Positions 5,954 through 14,275 of a DNA stretch of 20,257 nt are shown one piece after another. Made by a program: the position numbers and the translations under genes. The DNA is from Citromicrobium sp. GTDB lineage: Bacteria > Pseudomonadota > Alphaproteobacteria > Sphingomonadales > Sphingomonadaceae. Under the pieces are notes generated by a model. That model ran no database searches, had not been told where the DNA came from, and saw nothing but the letters and a program-made list of their open reading frames with translations. Numbering within the stretch: position 1 is the stretch's first letter; each line of letters begins with the position of its first letter. The stretch covers positions 1 through 20,257 of the forward strand of contig PAVA01000016.1 in assembly GCA_002712945.1 (NCBI GenBank), given 5' to 3'.

Positions 5954-6880
5954 ATGAGCGAGACTTCCCAGGTGACCGTCGACGCGCCGCTGGATGCCGG
6001 CGCAAAGGCCAGCGTGCTGATCGAGGCGCTGCCCTTCCTGCGCCGCTATGCCGGACGCACCTTTGTGGTGAAGTACGGCGGACACGCGATGGGCGACCAT
6101 GCCGCCGCCGCGAGCTTCGCGCAGGATGTGGTGCTGCTCAAGGCGGTCGGTATCAACCCGGTGGTGGTCCATGGCGGCGGCCCGCAGATCGGCGCGATGC
6201 TGGAGCGGGTCGGTGTCGAAAGCCGCTTCGTCGACGGCCTGCGCGTGACCGACGAGGCGACGGTAGAGATCGCCGAGATGGTCCTCTCGGGCGCGATCAA
6301 CAAGCAGATCGTCGCCGCGATCCACGCCGCCGGAGGGCGCGCGCTGGGCCTGTCGGGCAAGGATGCCGGGCTGGTGCGCGCGCGCAAGGTCAGCCGCGAC
6401 ACGCGAGTCGAGGACAGCGCGATCGAACAACTGGTCGATCTGGGCTTCGTTGGCGAGCCCGAAACGATCGATCCGGGCGTGATCGAGATGGCGACCGCCA
6501 GCGGGCTGATCCCGGTGATCGCCCCCATCGGCGCGGGCGACAAGGGCGAGACCTTCAACATCAATGCGGACACCATGGCGGGCGCGATCGCCGGTGCCAT
6601 GGGCGCGGCGCGGCTGCTGCTGCTGACCGATGTGGCAGGCGTGCTCGATGGCGAGGGGCGGTTGGTGAGCGAGCTGGACGAGACCAAGATCGAGGCCCTG
6701 CGCAAGCAGGGCGTCATCACCGGCGGGATGATCCCCAAGCTCGAAACCTGCCTCGCCGCGACCCGCGGCGGGTGCGAAGCGGCGGTCATCCTCGACGGAC
6801 GGGTGCCGCACGCGATGCTGCTCGAGTTCTTCACCGAGAGCGGTGCCGGTACGCTCGTCAGGGCGGCCGAAAACGGCTAG
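5954..6880 (+). CDS. argB: Acetylglutamate kinase
   Basis: N-acetyl-L-glutamate kinase, which phosphorylates N-acetylglutamate in the second step of arginine synthesis in the cytoplasm. Length is 308 residues. The amino-acid kinase fold is evident from [10 protein letters not shown] (K40, residues 38-47), the glycine loop [10 protein letters not shown] (71-80), and '[13 protein letters not shown]' near the C-terminus, where the lysine binds phosphate. The N-terminal helix '[16 protein letters not shown]' is the extension found in hexameric, arginine-inhibited enzymes, so feedback inhibition by arginine is likely. There is no clear Shine-Dalgarno. CCCCGC (5935-5940) and GCGGGG (5947-5952) can form a stem ending one base before the ATG. 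The gene starts a co-directional run continuing with yggT and folD. Confidence 0.97.
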   Translation: MSETSQVTVDAPLDAGAKASVLIEALPFLRRYAGRTFVVKYGGHAMGDHAAAASFAQDVVLLKAVGINPVVVHGGGPQIGAMLERVGVESRFVDGLRVTDEATVEIAEMVLSGAINKQIVAAIHAAGGRALGLSGKDAGLVRARKVSRDTRVEDSAIEQLVDLGFVGEPETIDPGVIEMATASGLIPVIAPIGAGDKGETFNINADTMAGAIAGAMGAARLLLLTDVAGVLDGEGRLVSELDETKIEALRKQGVITGGMIPKLETCLAATRGGCEAAVILDGRVPHAMLLEFFTESGAGTLVRAAENG

Positions 6881-6969
6881 GGCGACCCCAAGAGAAGGCC
6901 TTGCCTTCGCATCAAGGCGTCTTACTCTTGTAATACGCCAACGCAAAAACGCCAGGAGACCGGGCCACC

Positions 6970-7266
6970 ATGCAAGCCCTAATCGCAATCAGAGACATCA
7001 TCGACCTGATCGTGAGCGTGTTCATCATGCTGATTATCGTGCAGTTCGTGATCGGCCTGCTGCTCGCCTTCAACGTGGTCAGCCGGGGCAACGATTTCGT
7101 TCTCGCCATCTATCGCTCGATCAACTCGCTGCTCGATCCGGTTCTGCGGCCGATCCGCAACATGCTGCCGCAAACGGGCGCGATCGACTTCTCCCCGCTG
7201 GTGCTGATTATCGGGTTGCAGATCTTCCGGATTATCCTGAACTCCATCATCGCGAGCCTCTATTGA
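6970..7266 (+). CDS. yggT: YggT-family membrane protein
   Basis: A 98-residue protein with two hydrophobic helices (about residues 8-38 and 72-97) separated by the YggT signature '[37 protein letters not shown]', of which the central [10 protein letters not shown] is diagnostic. Family members are inner-membrane proteins of poorly defined function, linked in other organisms to cell-division or osmotic-stress phenotypes and, in plastids, cytochrome maturation (CCB3). AGGAG at 6954-6958 lies 11 nt before the ATG. The stop TGA overlaps the TTG start of folD, so the two are translationally linked. argB-yggT-folD in this order is familiar in sphingomonads. Confidence 0.92.
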   Translation: MQALIAIRDIIDLIVSVFIMLIIVQFVIGLLLAFNVVSRGNDFVLAIYRSINSLLDPVLRPIRNMLPQTGAIDFSPLVLIIGLQIFRIILNSIIASLY

Positions 7267-8156
7267 CCGCCCAACTGATCGACGGGAAGGCCTTCGCGGC
7301 CAGCTTGCGCGAGAAGGTGGGGCAGCACGCCGCTGCGTTCGCCGAAAAGGCCGGGCGCAGGGCGGGGCTGGCCGTGGTGCTGGTGGGCGAAGACCCGGCA
7401 AGCCAGGTGTATGTCGGCGCCAAGGGCAAGGCGACCTTCGCCGCCGGGATGGAAAGCTTCGAGCATCGCCTGCCCGCCGATACCCCGCAGGGCGATCTGA
7501 TCGCGCTGGTCGAAAAGCTCAACGCCGATCCGGCGGTCGACGGAATCCTCGTCCAGCTCCCGCTGCCCGGCGACCTCGACGAACAGGCAGTGATCGCGAC
7601 CATCACGCCCGAGAAGGACGTCGACGGCTTCCACGTCGCCAATGCGGGCAAGCTGATGGTCGGGCGCGAAGGCTTCGTGCCCTGCACCCCGCTCGGCTGC
7701 ATGATGCTGCTGAGGGACAGGCTGGGCGACCTGTCGGGTCTCAACGCGGTCGTCATCGGGCGCTCCAACATCGTCGGCAAGCCGATGGCGCAGTTGCTGC
7801 TGGATGCCAACGCCACGGTCACCATCGCCCATAGCCGCACGAAAGACCTGCCCGCCGTCGTCCGCCAGGCGGACATCGTTGTCGCCGCTGTGGGGCGCGC
7901 CGAAATGGTCAAGGCGGACTGGCTCAAGCCCGGCGCAACCGTGATCGACGTCGGCATCAATCGCCTCGAGCCTGCCGAGGGCGAGACCAAGGGGCGTCTT
8001 GTGGGCGATGTCGATTTCGTAGGCGCGCAGGGCGTCGCGGGGGCGATCACCCCGGTCCCGGGCGGAGTCGGCCCGATGACCATCGCGGTGCTGCTGCGTA
8101 ACACGCTTGTCGCCGCGCACGCGCATGAGGGGCTCGAACCGCCGGAGGGACTGTGA
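7263..8156 (+). CDS. folD: Bifunctional methylenetetrahydrofolate dehydrogenase / methenyltetrahydrofolate cyclohydrolase
   Basis: FolD interconverts 5,10-methylene-, 5,10-methenyl- and 10-formyl-tetrahydrofolate in the cytoplasm, supplying purine and formyl-Met synthesis. The 297-residue protein carries the active-site residues at the same numbers as E. coli: Y50 and K54 (SQVYVGAK), Q98 (ILVQLPLP) and D121 (PEKDVDGFH). The NADP-binding GRSNIVGKP and the C-terminal PGGVGPMT signature follow. The start is TTG at 7263, overlapping the yggT stop (TTGA). This gives the standard '[12 protein letters not shown]' beginning, whereas the frame, open back to 6843, runs through yggT out of register. The stop TGA overlaps the GTG start of the next lipoprotein gene. 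Confidence 0.96.
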   Translation: MTAQLIDGKAFAASLREKVGQHAAAFAEKAGRRAGLAVVLVGEDPASQVYVGAKGKATFAAGMESFEHRLPADTPQGDLIALVEKLNADPAVDGILVQLPLPGDLDEQAVIATITPEKDVDGFHVANAGKLMVGREGFVPCTPLGCMMLLRDRLGDLSGLNAVVIGRSNIVGKPMAQLLLDANATVTIAHSRTKDLPAVVRQADIVVAAVGRAEMVKADWLKPGATVIDVGINRLEPAEGETKGRLVGDVDFVGAQGVAGAITPVPGGVGPMTIAVLLRNTLVAAHAHEGLEPPEGL

Positions 8157-8914
8157 AGAACACGCTGCCAATCGCCTGCCTCGTCGGGGCCGGACTGATA
8201 CTCGCCGGGTGTGCGGGCAATTCCGAGCGGCGCTATCCGCGAACGCAGATCGACCGGGCGCTGAGCACCGCGCAATATACCGCGCAGCCGAGCCTGGTGG
8301 TAGCGCGCGAGATCGAATTCGCCCGCGCCGCGCGCGAGGATGGCCAGTGGACCGCGTTTCGCGCCTTTGCCACCGACGATGCGGTACTCCACGGGCGCAA
8401 CGGCCCGGTGCCCGCCAGGCCGGTGCTGGCGACGCTGGAAGACCCCGAAAAGGCGGTCCAGTGGTCGCCGCGCACGGTGATGATGAGCTGCGATGGCCGC
8501 ATGGCCGTCAGCACGGGGCGGTTCCGCGAGCCCGACGGGCTGGTGGGCGATTTCGTGACCGTGTGGGAACGCGACGGGTTCGACGACGAATACGAGTGGT
8601 CCTACGATGCCGGCGGGCTCGACGATCCGCAGCCCGCACCGGAGGAGGTCGACGAAGATGCCATCGTGGTGACCGCCTATGATGCCGTACAGGGCCTCGT
8701 GGCCGATTGCCCGAAGGCGGGGGAGACGATCCCGGCGCCGGTTAGGACAGTGATGCCCCGGACGGAATCCAAGTCTTTCCTATCGCCCGACAAGACGCTT
8801 CTGTGGGAGTGGTTCCACTTCCCCGATGGTCGCAAGGCTGTGCGTGCGAGCTATTGGAAGGAGGGCGATTGGCAGCTTATCGTCAATCGTCGTCTCAACG
8901 CCTCCGAAGACTGA
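8153..8914 (+). CDS. Lipoprotein with SnoaL/NTF2-like region
   Basis: A 253-residue lipoprotein precursor, lipobox L-A-G-C with C20. The GTG start overlaps the folD stop (GTGA), and GGAGG at 8144-8148 is 4 nt upstream, so it is probably coupled to folD. Residues about 50-150 ([22 protein letters not shown]..., TDDAVLHG...) look like the conical NTF2/SnoaL-like domain. An acidic insert (about 160-175) and a second small β-rich part with '[25 protein letters not shown]' follow. There is no known catalytic motif. It is likely attached to the membrane on the periplasmic side. Its role is unknown. The domain call is by pattern and moderately sure. Confidence 0.78.
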   Translation: MKNTLPIACLVGAGLILAGCAGNSERRYPRTQIDRALSTAQYTAQPSLVVAREIEFARAAREDGQWTAFRAFATDDAVLHGRNGPVPARPVLATLEDPEKAVQWSPRTVMMSCDGRMAVSTGRFREPDGLVGDFVTVWERDGFDDEYEWSYDAGGLDDPQPAPEEVDEDAIVVTAYDAVQGLVADCPKAGETIPAPVRTVMPRTESKSFLSPDKTLLWEWFHFPDGRKAVRASYWKEGDWQLIVNRRLNASED

Positions 8915-8960
8915 AATCTCACCGGCACCTGCGCAGCGCCAAGACCCCGTATAAGGCCCA

Positions 8961-9584
8961 ATGCTCGAACTCTTCTTCTCTGCCTTCGTGACGTTCTTCG
9001 TGGTGGTCGACCCGCCGGGGTGCGCACCGATCTATGCCGGGCTCACCCGCGAGGCGACCCGCGCGCAGACCGTGTCCATGGCGGTCCGGGCGACGCTGAT
9101 CTCGGGCCTGATCCTGCTGGTGTTCGGCCTGTTCGGCGAACAACTGCTCGGCGCGCTCGGCATCGAGCTCGACAGCTTCCGCATCGCGGGCGGGATCATG
9201 CTGTTCATGATCGCGATCGACATGGTGTTCGAGAAGCGGACCGAACGGCGCGAGGAACGCGCGGAGAAGATCAGCGCCAACCCCGAGATAGAGGACGTGT
9301 CGGTCTTCCCCATGGCGATGCCCATGATGGCCGGGCCGGGCGCGATCGCGGCGATCATGCTGCTGATGAACCAGGCCACGGGGATCGAGGAAAGCGCGGT
9401 GGTGTTCGCCGCCGCCGGGTTCGTTCTGCTGCTGACCATGCTGGCGCTGATCGCGGCGCGCCCGCTGATGAACCTGGTCGGGACCAAGGTCGAGGCCGCG
9501 ATCACGCGGCTGCTGGGCGTGGTGCTCGCCGCGCTGGCCTCGCAATTCGTGATCGACGGGCTGCGCGGGACTCTTTTGGCTTAG
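8961..9584 (+). CDS. MarC-family integral membrane protein
   Basis: A 207-residue inner-membrane protein with about six membrane segments. Family features include the N-terminal 'FVTFFVVVDPPGCAPIYAGLT' (residues 9-29), the 'FRIAGGIMLFMIAIDMVF' helix, 'PMAMPMMAGPGAIAAIM' (about 114-130), and a C-terminal 'ITRLLGVVLAALASQFVIDGL'. MarC (UPF0056) proteins were once linked to multiple antibiotic resistance but are now considered of unknown function, so no resistance is implied. No strong Shine-Dalgarno is visible. The start follows the lipoprotein gene by 46 bp. It converges with the Lon-domain gene with 28 bp between stop codons. Confidence 0.93.
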   Translation: MLELFFSAFVTFFVVVDPPGCAPIYAGLTREATRAQTVSMAVRATLISGLILLVFGLFGEQLLGALGIELDSFRIAGGIMLFMIAIDMVFEKRTERREERAEKISANPEIEDVSVFPMAMPMMAGPGAIAAIMLLMNQATGIEESAVVFAAAGFVLLLTMLALIAARPLMNLVGTKVEAAITRLLGVVLAALASQFVIDGLRGTLLA

Positions 9585-9612
9585 CGGCAGCCGGCGGCCT
9601 GAACCCGGAAAC

Positions 9613-10218
9613 CTACTGCAAGGTCACCCGGTCGTCGGTCCCGCTCTGGCGGCCGAAGAAGTACATCAGCTGGATCAGCAGTTCGCAGCGCGCGGCAAGA
9701 TCGGGCGCTTCGAGCAGGGCCTGCTTGGAGGCGCCGTCGAAGGGCGCGATCTGGCTGACGCCGTTGATGAGTGACTGGTCGTCGAGCTGGGCGACCGCGT
9801 CCCAGTCCACGCTGTAGCCCTGCGCGTCGGCGAAGCGGCGTGCCTCGCGCTCGAACCCGGCGCGCTCGATACCGCTCAGCACCTCGTCGCCATCCTCGAC
9901 GATCAGCTCGCCCTCGATCTGCCGGAAGGGCGTGGTGACGTCGAGCTCGCGCGTCATGCGAAAGCGGCTCTCTCCGTCGAGGACGAGGTTGTAGCGCCCG
10001 TCGTCCAGCGCCTCGACCTCCGCGATCTTGCCCACGCAGCCGACATCGTAGAGCGGCGCGCCCTCTCGCGCCTGCTTGGGCTGGATCATCGCGATCCGCC
10101 GGTCGCGTGCCAGCGCATCGCCGACCAGCGCGCGGTAGCGCGGCTCGAACATGTGCAGCGGCAATTGCAGGCCGGGGAACAGGATCGCGCCTGTCAGCGG
10201 GAATATCGAAAGGCGCAT
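9613..10218 (-). CDS. Lon N-terminal (substrate-binding) domain protein
   Basis: A 201-residue cytoplasmic protein made of a LON substrate-binding domain only, without the AAA+ or protease parts of Lon. Diagnostic segments are the start MRLSIFPLTGAILFPGLQLPLHMFEPRYRALV (in the ATG form), 'RRIAMIQPKQ', 'GCVGKIAEVEALDDGRYNLVLDGESRFRM' and a helical C-terminus. The ATG at 10218 is chosen because the domain begins exactly there; the frame is open to 10338 but the extra residues are non-homologous in style. It begins 5 bp after the stop of the thioredoxin-TPR gene, so the two form one operon. This pairing is common in alphaproteobacteria and suggests a shared protein-quality-control role (inference). 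Confidence 0.92.
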   Translation of the reverse strand: MRLSIFPLTGAILFPGLQLPLHMFEPRYRALVGDALARDRRIAMIQPKQAREGAPLYDVGCVGKIAEVEALDDGRYNLVLDGESRFRMTRELDVTTPFRQIEGELIVEDGDEVLSGIERAGFEREARRFADAQGYSVDWDAVAQLDDQSLINGVSQIAPFDGASKQALLEAPDLAARCELLIQLMYFFGRQSGTDDRVTLQ

Positions 10219-10223
10219 CGCGC

Positions 10224-11126
10224 TTATCCGAACAGGATCTTCGACAGGCGGCGGCGGGTGGCGACCACCCACGGGTCTTCGAGGCCGACCGCCTCGAAAA
10301 TCTGGAGCAGCTTGGTGCGCGCGGCACCTTCGTTCCACTCGCGGTCTTCCTCGACCATGGCGAGCAGCTCGTCCGCCGCCGCATCGCGCTGGCCTGCGGC
10401 GAAGGCGGCTTCGGCATAGGCGTAGCGTGCGTCCATGTCGCCGCCCTGCGCCTTGTCCTTCAGCGCGGCGAGCTCGCCCTCGTCGACCTTGTCGCCGGCG
10501 AGGTCGATCGCGGAGCGCGCCTGCTGGATTTCGGGCGTTTCGGCGAGCGTGGGATCGAGACTGTCGAGATGCTCGCGCGCCTCGGCGACCTTGTCCATCG
10601 CGACGAGCGCGCGGACCAGCCCGGCATGGGCGGCGGCATTATCGGGCGCCATGTCGACCACCTGCGCGAAGATGCCGACCGCGCGCTCCGCATCGCCCTC
10701 GGCCAGCACATTTTCGGCCATCTCGATGAACTGCGCGACGTCCTGCCCCTGCTGCCCGTTCTCACCCCCTTCGCCGACGGGAAGCTGGGCGAGGATCTGG
10801 TCGAGCGCCTGCTTGAGCTGGCTTTCGCTACGCGCGCTGGTGAGGTCGGCGACGGGGCGGCCCTGGAACATGGCATAGACCGTGGGGATCGACTGGACCT
10901 GGAACTGGCTCGCGATGAATTGCTCTTCGTCGACATTGAGCTTCTTCAGAACCACGCCCTTGTCGGCATATTCGGCGGTGACCTTTTCCAGCATCGGCGC
11001 CAGCGCCTTGCACGGCCCGCACCATTCGGCCCAGAAATCGAGCACCACCAGCTTCGACATCGAAGGCTCGACGACCTCCTGGCGGAAGCGGTCGACGGCT
11101 TTCTGTTCCTCGAGATTGAGCCCCAT
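10224..11126 (-). CDS. cnoX: Thioredoxin-TPR chaperedoxin (CnoX/YbbN family)
   Basis: A 300-residue cytoplasmic protein. Residues about 1-115 are a thioredoxin domain with an intact active site WCGPCK (C36, C39) and the cis-Pro loop 'QSIPTVYAMFQG'. The remaining part is helical TPR-like repeats (VAQFIEMAENVLAEGDAERA..., EAREHLDSLDP..., YAYAEAAFAAGQRDAA...). This is the architecture of CnoX/YbbN, a holdase chaperone that works with GroEL. E. coli CnoX has lost the redox motif, while alphaproteobacterial forms such as that of Caulobacter keep it. The ATG at 11126 is used. However, AAGGGG lies 8 nt before an in-frame TTG at 11135, which would add three residues and has better spacing. The Lon-domain gene follows in the same operon. 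Confidence 0.92.
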   Translation of the reverse strand: MGLNLEEQKAVDRFRQEVVEPSMSKLVVLDFWAEWCGPCKALAPMLEKVTAEYADKGVVLKKLNVDEEQFIASQFQVQSIPTVYAMFQGRPVADLTSARSESQLKQALDQILAQLPVGEGGENGQQGQDVAQFIEMAENVLAEGDAERAVGIFAQVVDMAPDNAAAHAGLVRALVAMDKVAEAREHLDSLDPTLAETPEIQQARSAIDLAGDKVDEGELAALKDKAQGGDMDARYAYAEAAFAAGQRDAAADELLAMVEEDREWNEGAARTKLLQIFEAVGLEDPWVVATRRRLSKILFG

Positions 11127-11310
11127 GCTGGCCAAGTGCGTATCCCCTTGTGATGCAATTGCGAGTGGCCCCAATGTGGGCGTTTGGGTGTGGATGTGAA
11201 GGGTGCAGATCGCCACGCGATTTTGCGCTTGCGGAGGCGCACTCGCATTGCTACTTGCCCGCTTCCCGTTCCGGCCGAGTGCTTCGAGCCACGCCGGAAA
11301 CGCCATGTGA

Positions 11311-11385
11311 GCGGGCGTAGCTCAGGGGTAGAGCACAACCTTGCCAAGGTTGGGGTCGGGCGTTCGAATCGCCTCGCCCGCTCCA
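11311..11385 (+). tRNA. tRNA-Gly (anticodon GCC)
   Basis: A complete cloverleaf. Acceptor GCGGGCG pairs with CGCCCGC (11375-11381), discriminator T, and encoded CCA at 11383-11385. The D arm is GCTC-AGGGGTA-GAGC. The anticodon stem CAACC/GGTTG encloses loop TTGCCAA, with anticodon GCC at 11343-11345. The T arm contains TTCGAAT. It decodes GGC and GGU. No other tRNA is adjacent, and no integrase or repeat suggests it serves as an attachment site here. Confidence 0.98.
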
Positions 11386-11413
11386 GTTTTTCCGAAACCA
11401 GTATCATTTCCGA

Positions 11414-11437
11414 CCAACGACCGATCGCGGTCGTTGG
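11414..11437 (+). terminator. Perfect hairpin after tRNA-Gly
   Basis: CCAACGACCG (11414-11423) and CGGTCGTTGG (11428-11437) form a perfect 10-bp stem around a 4-nt loop, ATCG. It lies 28 bp after the tRNA and 83 bp before the TonB-receptor gene. There is no T-tract. It may help end or process the tRNA transcript, or be an operator for the downstream gene. Confidence 0.4.
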
Positions 11438-11482
11438 ACGTATGAGATTGCTGTTGCGCAGGCTCGCCTTCGATGTTAGCGG

Positions 11483-11505
11483 CAAATGATATATTGTAAC
11501 CTTAT
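11483..11505 (+). promoter_or_regulatory. Zur-box-like site before the TonB receptor
   Basis: By eye, 16 of the 22 specified positions agree with the E. coli Zur consensus (half-sites AAATGTTATA and TATAACATTT). The left half-site here reads AAATGATATA and the right half-site ends TGTAACCTTA. It ends 15 bp before the start codon, where a bound repressor would block transcription. It is AT-rich in an otherwise GC-rich neighbourhood. Alphaproteobacterial Zur sites may differ from the enterobacterial consensus. Confidence 0.45.
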
Positions 11506-11520
11506 CGGAATCGCAGCCTC

Positions 11521-13722
11521 ATGAAGAACCCCCGCTTCGCCCGCCTGCCGCTACTGGCCCTCGCCGTGGCCATGGTCCCCCAGATCGCCCATGCTCAGCA
11601 GACCCAGCCCGCGCCGGAGACCGGCGAGCCGGAGGGCGAGGAGTACGACGACGACTTCCACAACCGGGCCAATTCGCAGGTCGATATCATCGTCAGCGCG
11701 GGCGAAGGTATCCGGCAGTTGGACGTTCTGGCGGGCACCTCCGTGGTTGAAGGGCTGGAACTGCAGCGCTCGCTCGATGGTCAGGTGGGCGAAATCCTGG
11801 AGGACCTGCCCGGCGTTTCCGGCACCGGCTTCACCGCCGGCGCGTCGCGCCCGATCCTGCGCGGCTTCGGCGGGGAGCGGATCCGCGTGCTGACCGATGG
11901 CGTGGGGACGCTCGATGCGTCCAACACCTCGGACGACCATGCGGTTAGCATCGATCCGCTGACGGTCGAGCGGATCGAGGTGCTCCGCGGCCCGGCCGTG
12001 CTGCTCTACGGCAGCCAGGCGATCGGGGGTGCGGTCAACGTGATCGACAAGCGCATTCCGCGCAGCATTCCGGATGAACCGATCCATCTCGACACGCTCG
12101 CCAGCTATGATTCGGTCAACGACGAATATCGCATCGGCGGCTCGGCAACCGCGCCGCTGGGTGGCGGCTTCGTGTTCCATATCGACGGAAGCTATCTCGA
12201 TGCCGGCGACGTCTCTGTCCCGGGCTTCGCGCTTACCGACGATCTGCGAGCCGAGCTGCTCGCCGAGGCGGACGAGCACGAAGGCGACGGCGAGTTCGAG
12301 GAAGCCGAGGAACTGCGCGAGCAGGCCAATGCCGAGGGCACGGTGCCCAATACCTTCGTCGAGACGACCTCGGTCAATGGCGGCCTCTCCTTCATCCGCG
12401 GCGAAAGCCGCTTCGGCTTCGGCGCGGGCTATTACGACACGCTTTACGGTGTGCCGGCGAACCCGGCGGGCGGACACCATCACGAAGAAGCCGGCGGCGG
12501 CGGGGAAGAAGAAGAGGAAGAAGGCGTTTCGATCGGCCTCGAGCAGTTCCGCGCCGACTTCAGCGGAGACATCGCGCTCGGGTCGGGCTTCCTCGATCGT
12601 CTGCTTACCCGTGTGGGCTACAGCGACTATACCCACACCGAATTCGAGGGCTCCGAGGTCGGCACGGTGTTCGACGTCGAAGGCTTCGAGGGGCGCATGG
12701 AGTTCGTCCAGAACCCCATTGGCAACTTGCGCGGTTCGTTCGGCGGGCAGTTCTACATCCGCGATTTCGCTGCGGTGGGTGAGGAAGCCTTCGTCGCGCC
12801 CAACGAGACCGAGCAGTTCGGCTTCTTTACTCTGCAGGAACTGAGCTTCGGCAATTTCCAGCTCGAAGGTGCGGCCCGCTACGAGACCACCAGCGCCTCG
12901 TCCGACCTACTGGGGGTCGATCGCAATTTCGACGTGCTCTCGGGCGCGCTCGGCCTCTCCTACGACGTCGGGGGCCTTCGCATCGGTGTGAACGGATCGC
13001 GCGTGGGCCGTGCGCCTGCGGGCGAGGAGCTGTTCGCCAACGGGGCGCATGTCGCGACCGGGCAATACGAGGTGGGCGACGTCGATCTCGGTATCGAACG
13101 CGCTTGGGGGCTTGAAGGCTTCGTGCGCGGCAGCCTGGGCCCGGCGACGGTCAACCTGACCGTCTTCGGCAGCTGGTTCGACGACTATATCTACCTCGAC
13201 AATACCGGCACCTTTGTCGACGAGGAAGGCGATCCGGTTCCCGGCGACGACGAGGAGGCCATCCCGCTGTTCGTCTATCTGCAGCAGGATGCGACCTATT
13301 TCGGCGTCGAGGCCGAGGTCAGCGTGCCTCTGATCGAGACCGACGACGTCTCGGTGATCGGCGAGGCCAGCGCCGAGTATGTCGATGCCGAACTGGCGGA
13401 CGGCACGCCCATTCCCCGCATCCCGCCGCTGGGTCTCGCGGGCGCCCTTACGGTGAGCACCGGGGCTTTCGACCTGCGCGGCGAGGTCGAGTATTTCGGC
13501 GAGCAGGACGATGTGCCCGCCTTCGAAAGCACGACCGACGCCTTCACCTTCGTCAATGCCTCACTCGCGTGGCGTCCGCTGCGTGGCAACGAGAACGTGA
13601 CCCTGCTTGCGAAGGTCGAGAACATCTTCGACACCGAAGGCCGCCGGGCGACCAGCTTCACCCGCGACTATGTGCCGCTGCCGGGCCGCAATTTCTCGGT
13701 CAGCCTGCGGACGAGCTTCTAG
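11521..13722 (+). CDS. znuD: TonB-dependent outer-membrane receptor, ZnuD-like (predicted zinc uptake)
   Basis: A 733-residue outer-membrane receptor. A signal peptide (cleavage expected after AHA, about residue 25) is followed by a plug domain (about 50-190) and a 22-strand-type barrel ending in aromatic F, 'GRNFSVSLRTSF'. The plug segment 'NTSDDHAVSIDPLTVERIEVLRGPAVLLYGSQAIGGAVNVID' closely resembles that of ZnuD-type zinc receptors. An extracellular loop at residues 317-334 holds three consecutive His then Glu (HHHEE, then a run of six Glu), a likely metal-capture loop. A second very acidic loop lies near 255-275. With the Zur-like site upstream, zinc is the most likely substrate. Other divalent metals or heme cannot be excluded. 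Its stop lies one base from the stop of the convergent DoxX gene. Confidence 0.85.
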   Translation: MKNPRFARLPLLALAVAMVPQIAHAQQTQPAPETGEPEGEEYDDDFHNRANSQVDIIVSAGEGIRQLDVLAGTSVVEGLELQRSLDGQVGEILEDLPGVSGTGFTAGASRPILRGFGGERIRVLTDGVGTLDASNTSDDHAVSIDPLTVERIEVLRGPAVLLYGSQAIGGAVNVIDKRIPRSIPDEPIHLDTLASYDSVNDEYRIGGSATAPLGGGFVFHIDGSYLDAGDVSVPGFALTDDLRAELLAEADEHEGDGEFEEAEELREQANAEGTVPNTFVETTSVNGGLSFIRGESRFGFGAGYYDTLYGVPANPAGGHHHEEAGGGGEEEEEEGVSIGLEQFRADFSGDIALGSGFLDRLLTRVGYSDYTHTEFEGSEVGTVFDVEGFEGRMEFVQNPIGNLRGSFGGQFYIRDFAAVGEEAFVAPNETEQFGFFTLQELSFGNFQLEGAARYETTSASSDLLGVDRNFDVLSGALGLSYDVGGLRIGVNGSRVGRAPAGEELFANGAHVATGQYEVGDVDLGIERAWGLEGFVRGSLGPATVNLTVFGSWFDDYIYLDNTGTFVDEEGDPVPGDDEEAIPLFVYLQQDATYFGVEAEVSVPLIETDDVSVIGEASAEYVDAELADGTPIPRIPPLGLAGALTVSTGAFDLRGEVEYFGEQDDVPAFESTTDAFTFVNASLAWRPLRGNENVTLLAKVENIFDTEGRRATSFTRDYVPLPGRNFSVSLRTSF

Positions 13723-13723
13723 G

Positions 13724-14209
13724 TCAGTCCTCCGCCACGGTGCCGCGGGAAGCCTCGGCGCGGGCTTCCTCGGCACCCATTTCGCGCCCTTCGGCCCGCG
13801 CCGCGCGGATCTCCGCGCGGCGCGACCGATCCCGCTCGCGCCAGACGTCGACCGATCCGCGCGCCTGCCCGTAGGCGAACACCATCAGCAATCCGCCCGC
13901 GATCGCGAGGTTCTTGAGCGCGGCCTGCAGCACCTGCGGATCGCCGACCTGATTGTGGAAGAAGAAAATCGTCGCCAGCGTGAAGCCAAACAGCAGGAGG
14001 CTGCTGATCCGGGTGAGGAAGCCGATCGCCAGGAACACCCCGAACACCAGTTCGAATATCCCCACCGGAAGCGCGATATTGGTGGGCAATGTAGTCGCGC
14101 TCTCGATGAACTCGGCCGTCCGGGAGACGTTCATCACCTTGGTGATGCCCGAAATGATGAAGATCAGGGCCAGAAGCATCCGGCCGAGAACAGAAGCTAG
14201 AAACGCCAT
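13724..14209 (-). CDS. DoxX-family membrane protein
   Basis: A 161-residue inner-membrane protein with four hydrophobic segments: 'VLGRMLLALIFIISGITKV' (with the DoxX-typical GR...L..IFI.SGI.K), 'ALPVGIFELVFGVFLAIGF', 'SSLLLFGFTLATIFFF' and 'LKNLAIAGGLLMVFAYG'. It ends in a charged, Arg/Glu-rich cytoplasmic tail of about 45 residues that is longer than usual. The ATG at 14209 has GGAGA 8 nt upstream; the frame is open to 14272 without family character. DoxX-like proteins include quinone-linked oxidoreductase subunits and stress proteins; no specific role can be given. It is convergent with the TonB receptor and separated from it by one base. Confidence 0.88.
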   Translation of the reverse strand: MAFLASVLGRMLLALIFIISGITKVMNVSRTAEFIESATTLPTNIALPVGIFELVFGVFLAIGFLTRISSLLLFGFTLATIFFFHNQVGDPQVLQAALKNLAIAGGLLMVFAYGQARGSVDVWRERDRSRRAEIRAARAEGREMGAEEARAEASRGTVAED

Positions 14210-14275
14210 TTCCAAAGTCTCCCCGTTGCCACCCTCATCCAATGTGCCGGGAGCGCGAAACGCTCCCGACAAGTC

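Noticed and set aside
6843..7262. 420-bp N-terminal extension of folD
   Set aside because: The extension runs out of register through yggT. FolD homology starts exactly at the TTG at 7263.
11311..11385. tRNA-Gly as an attachment site of an integrated element
   Set aside because: No integrase gene and no repeat of the tRNA 3' end were found within the window, and the downstream genes look native.
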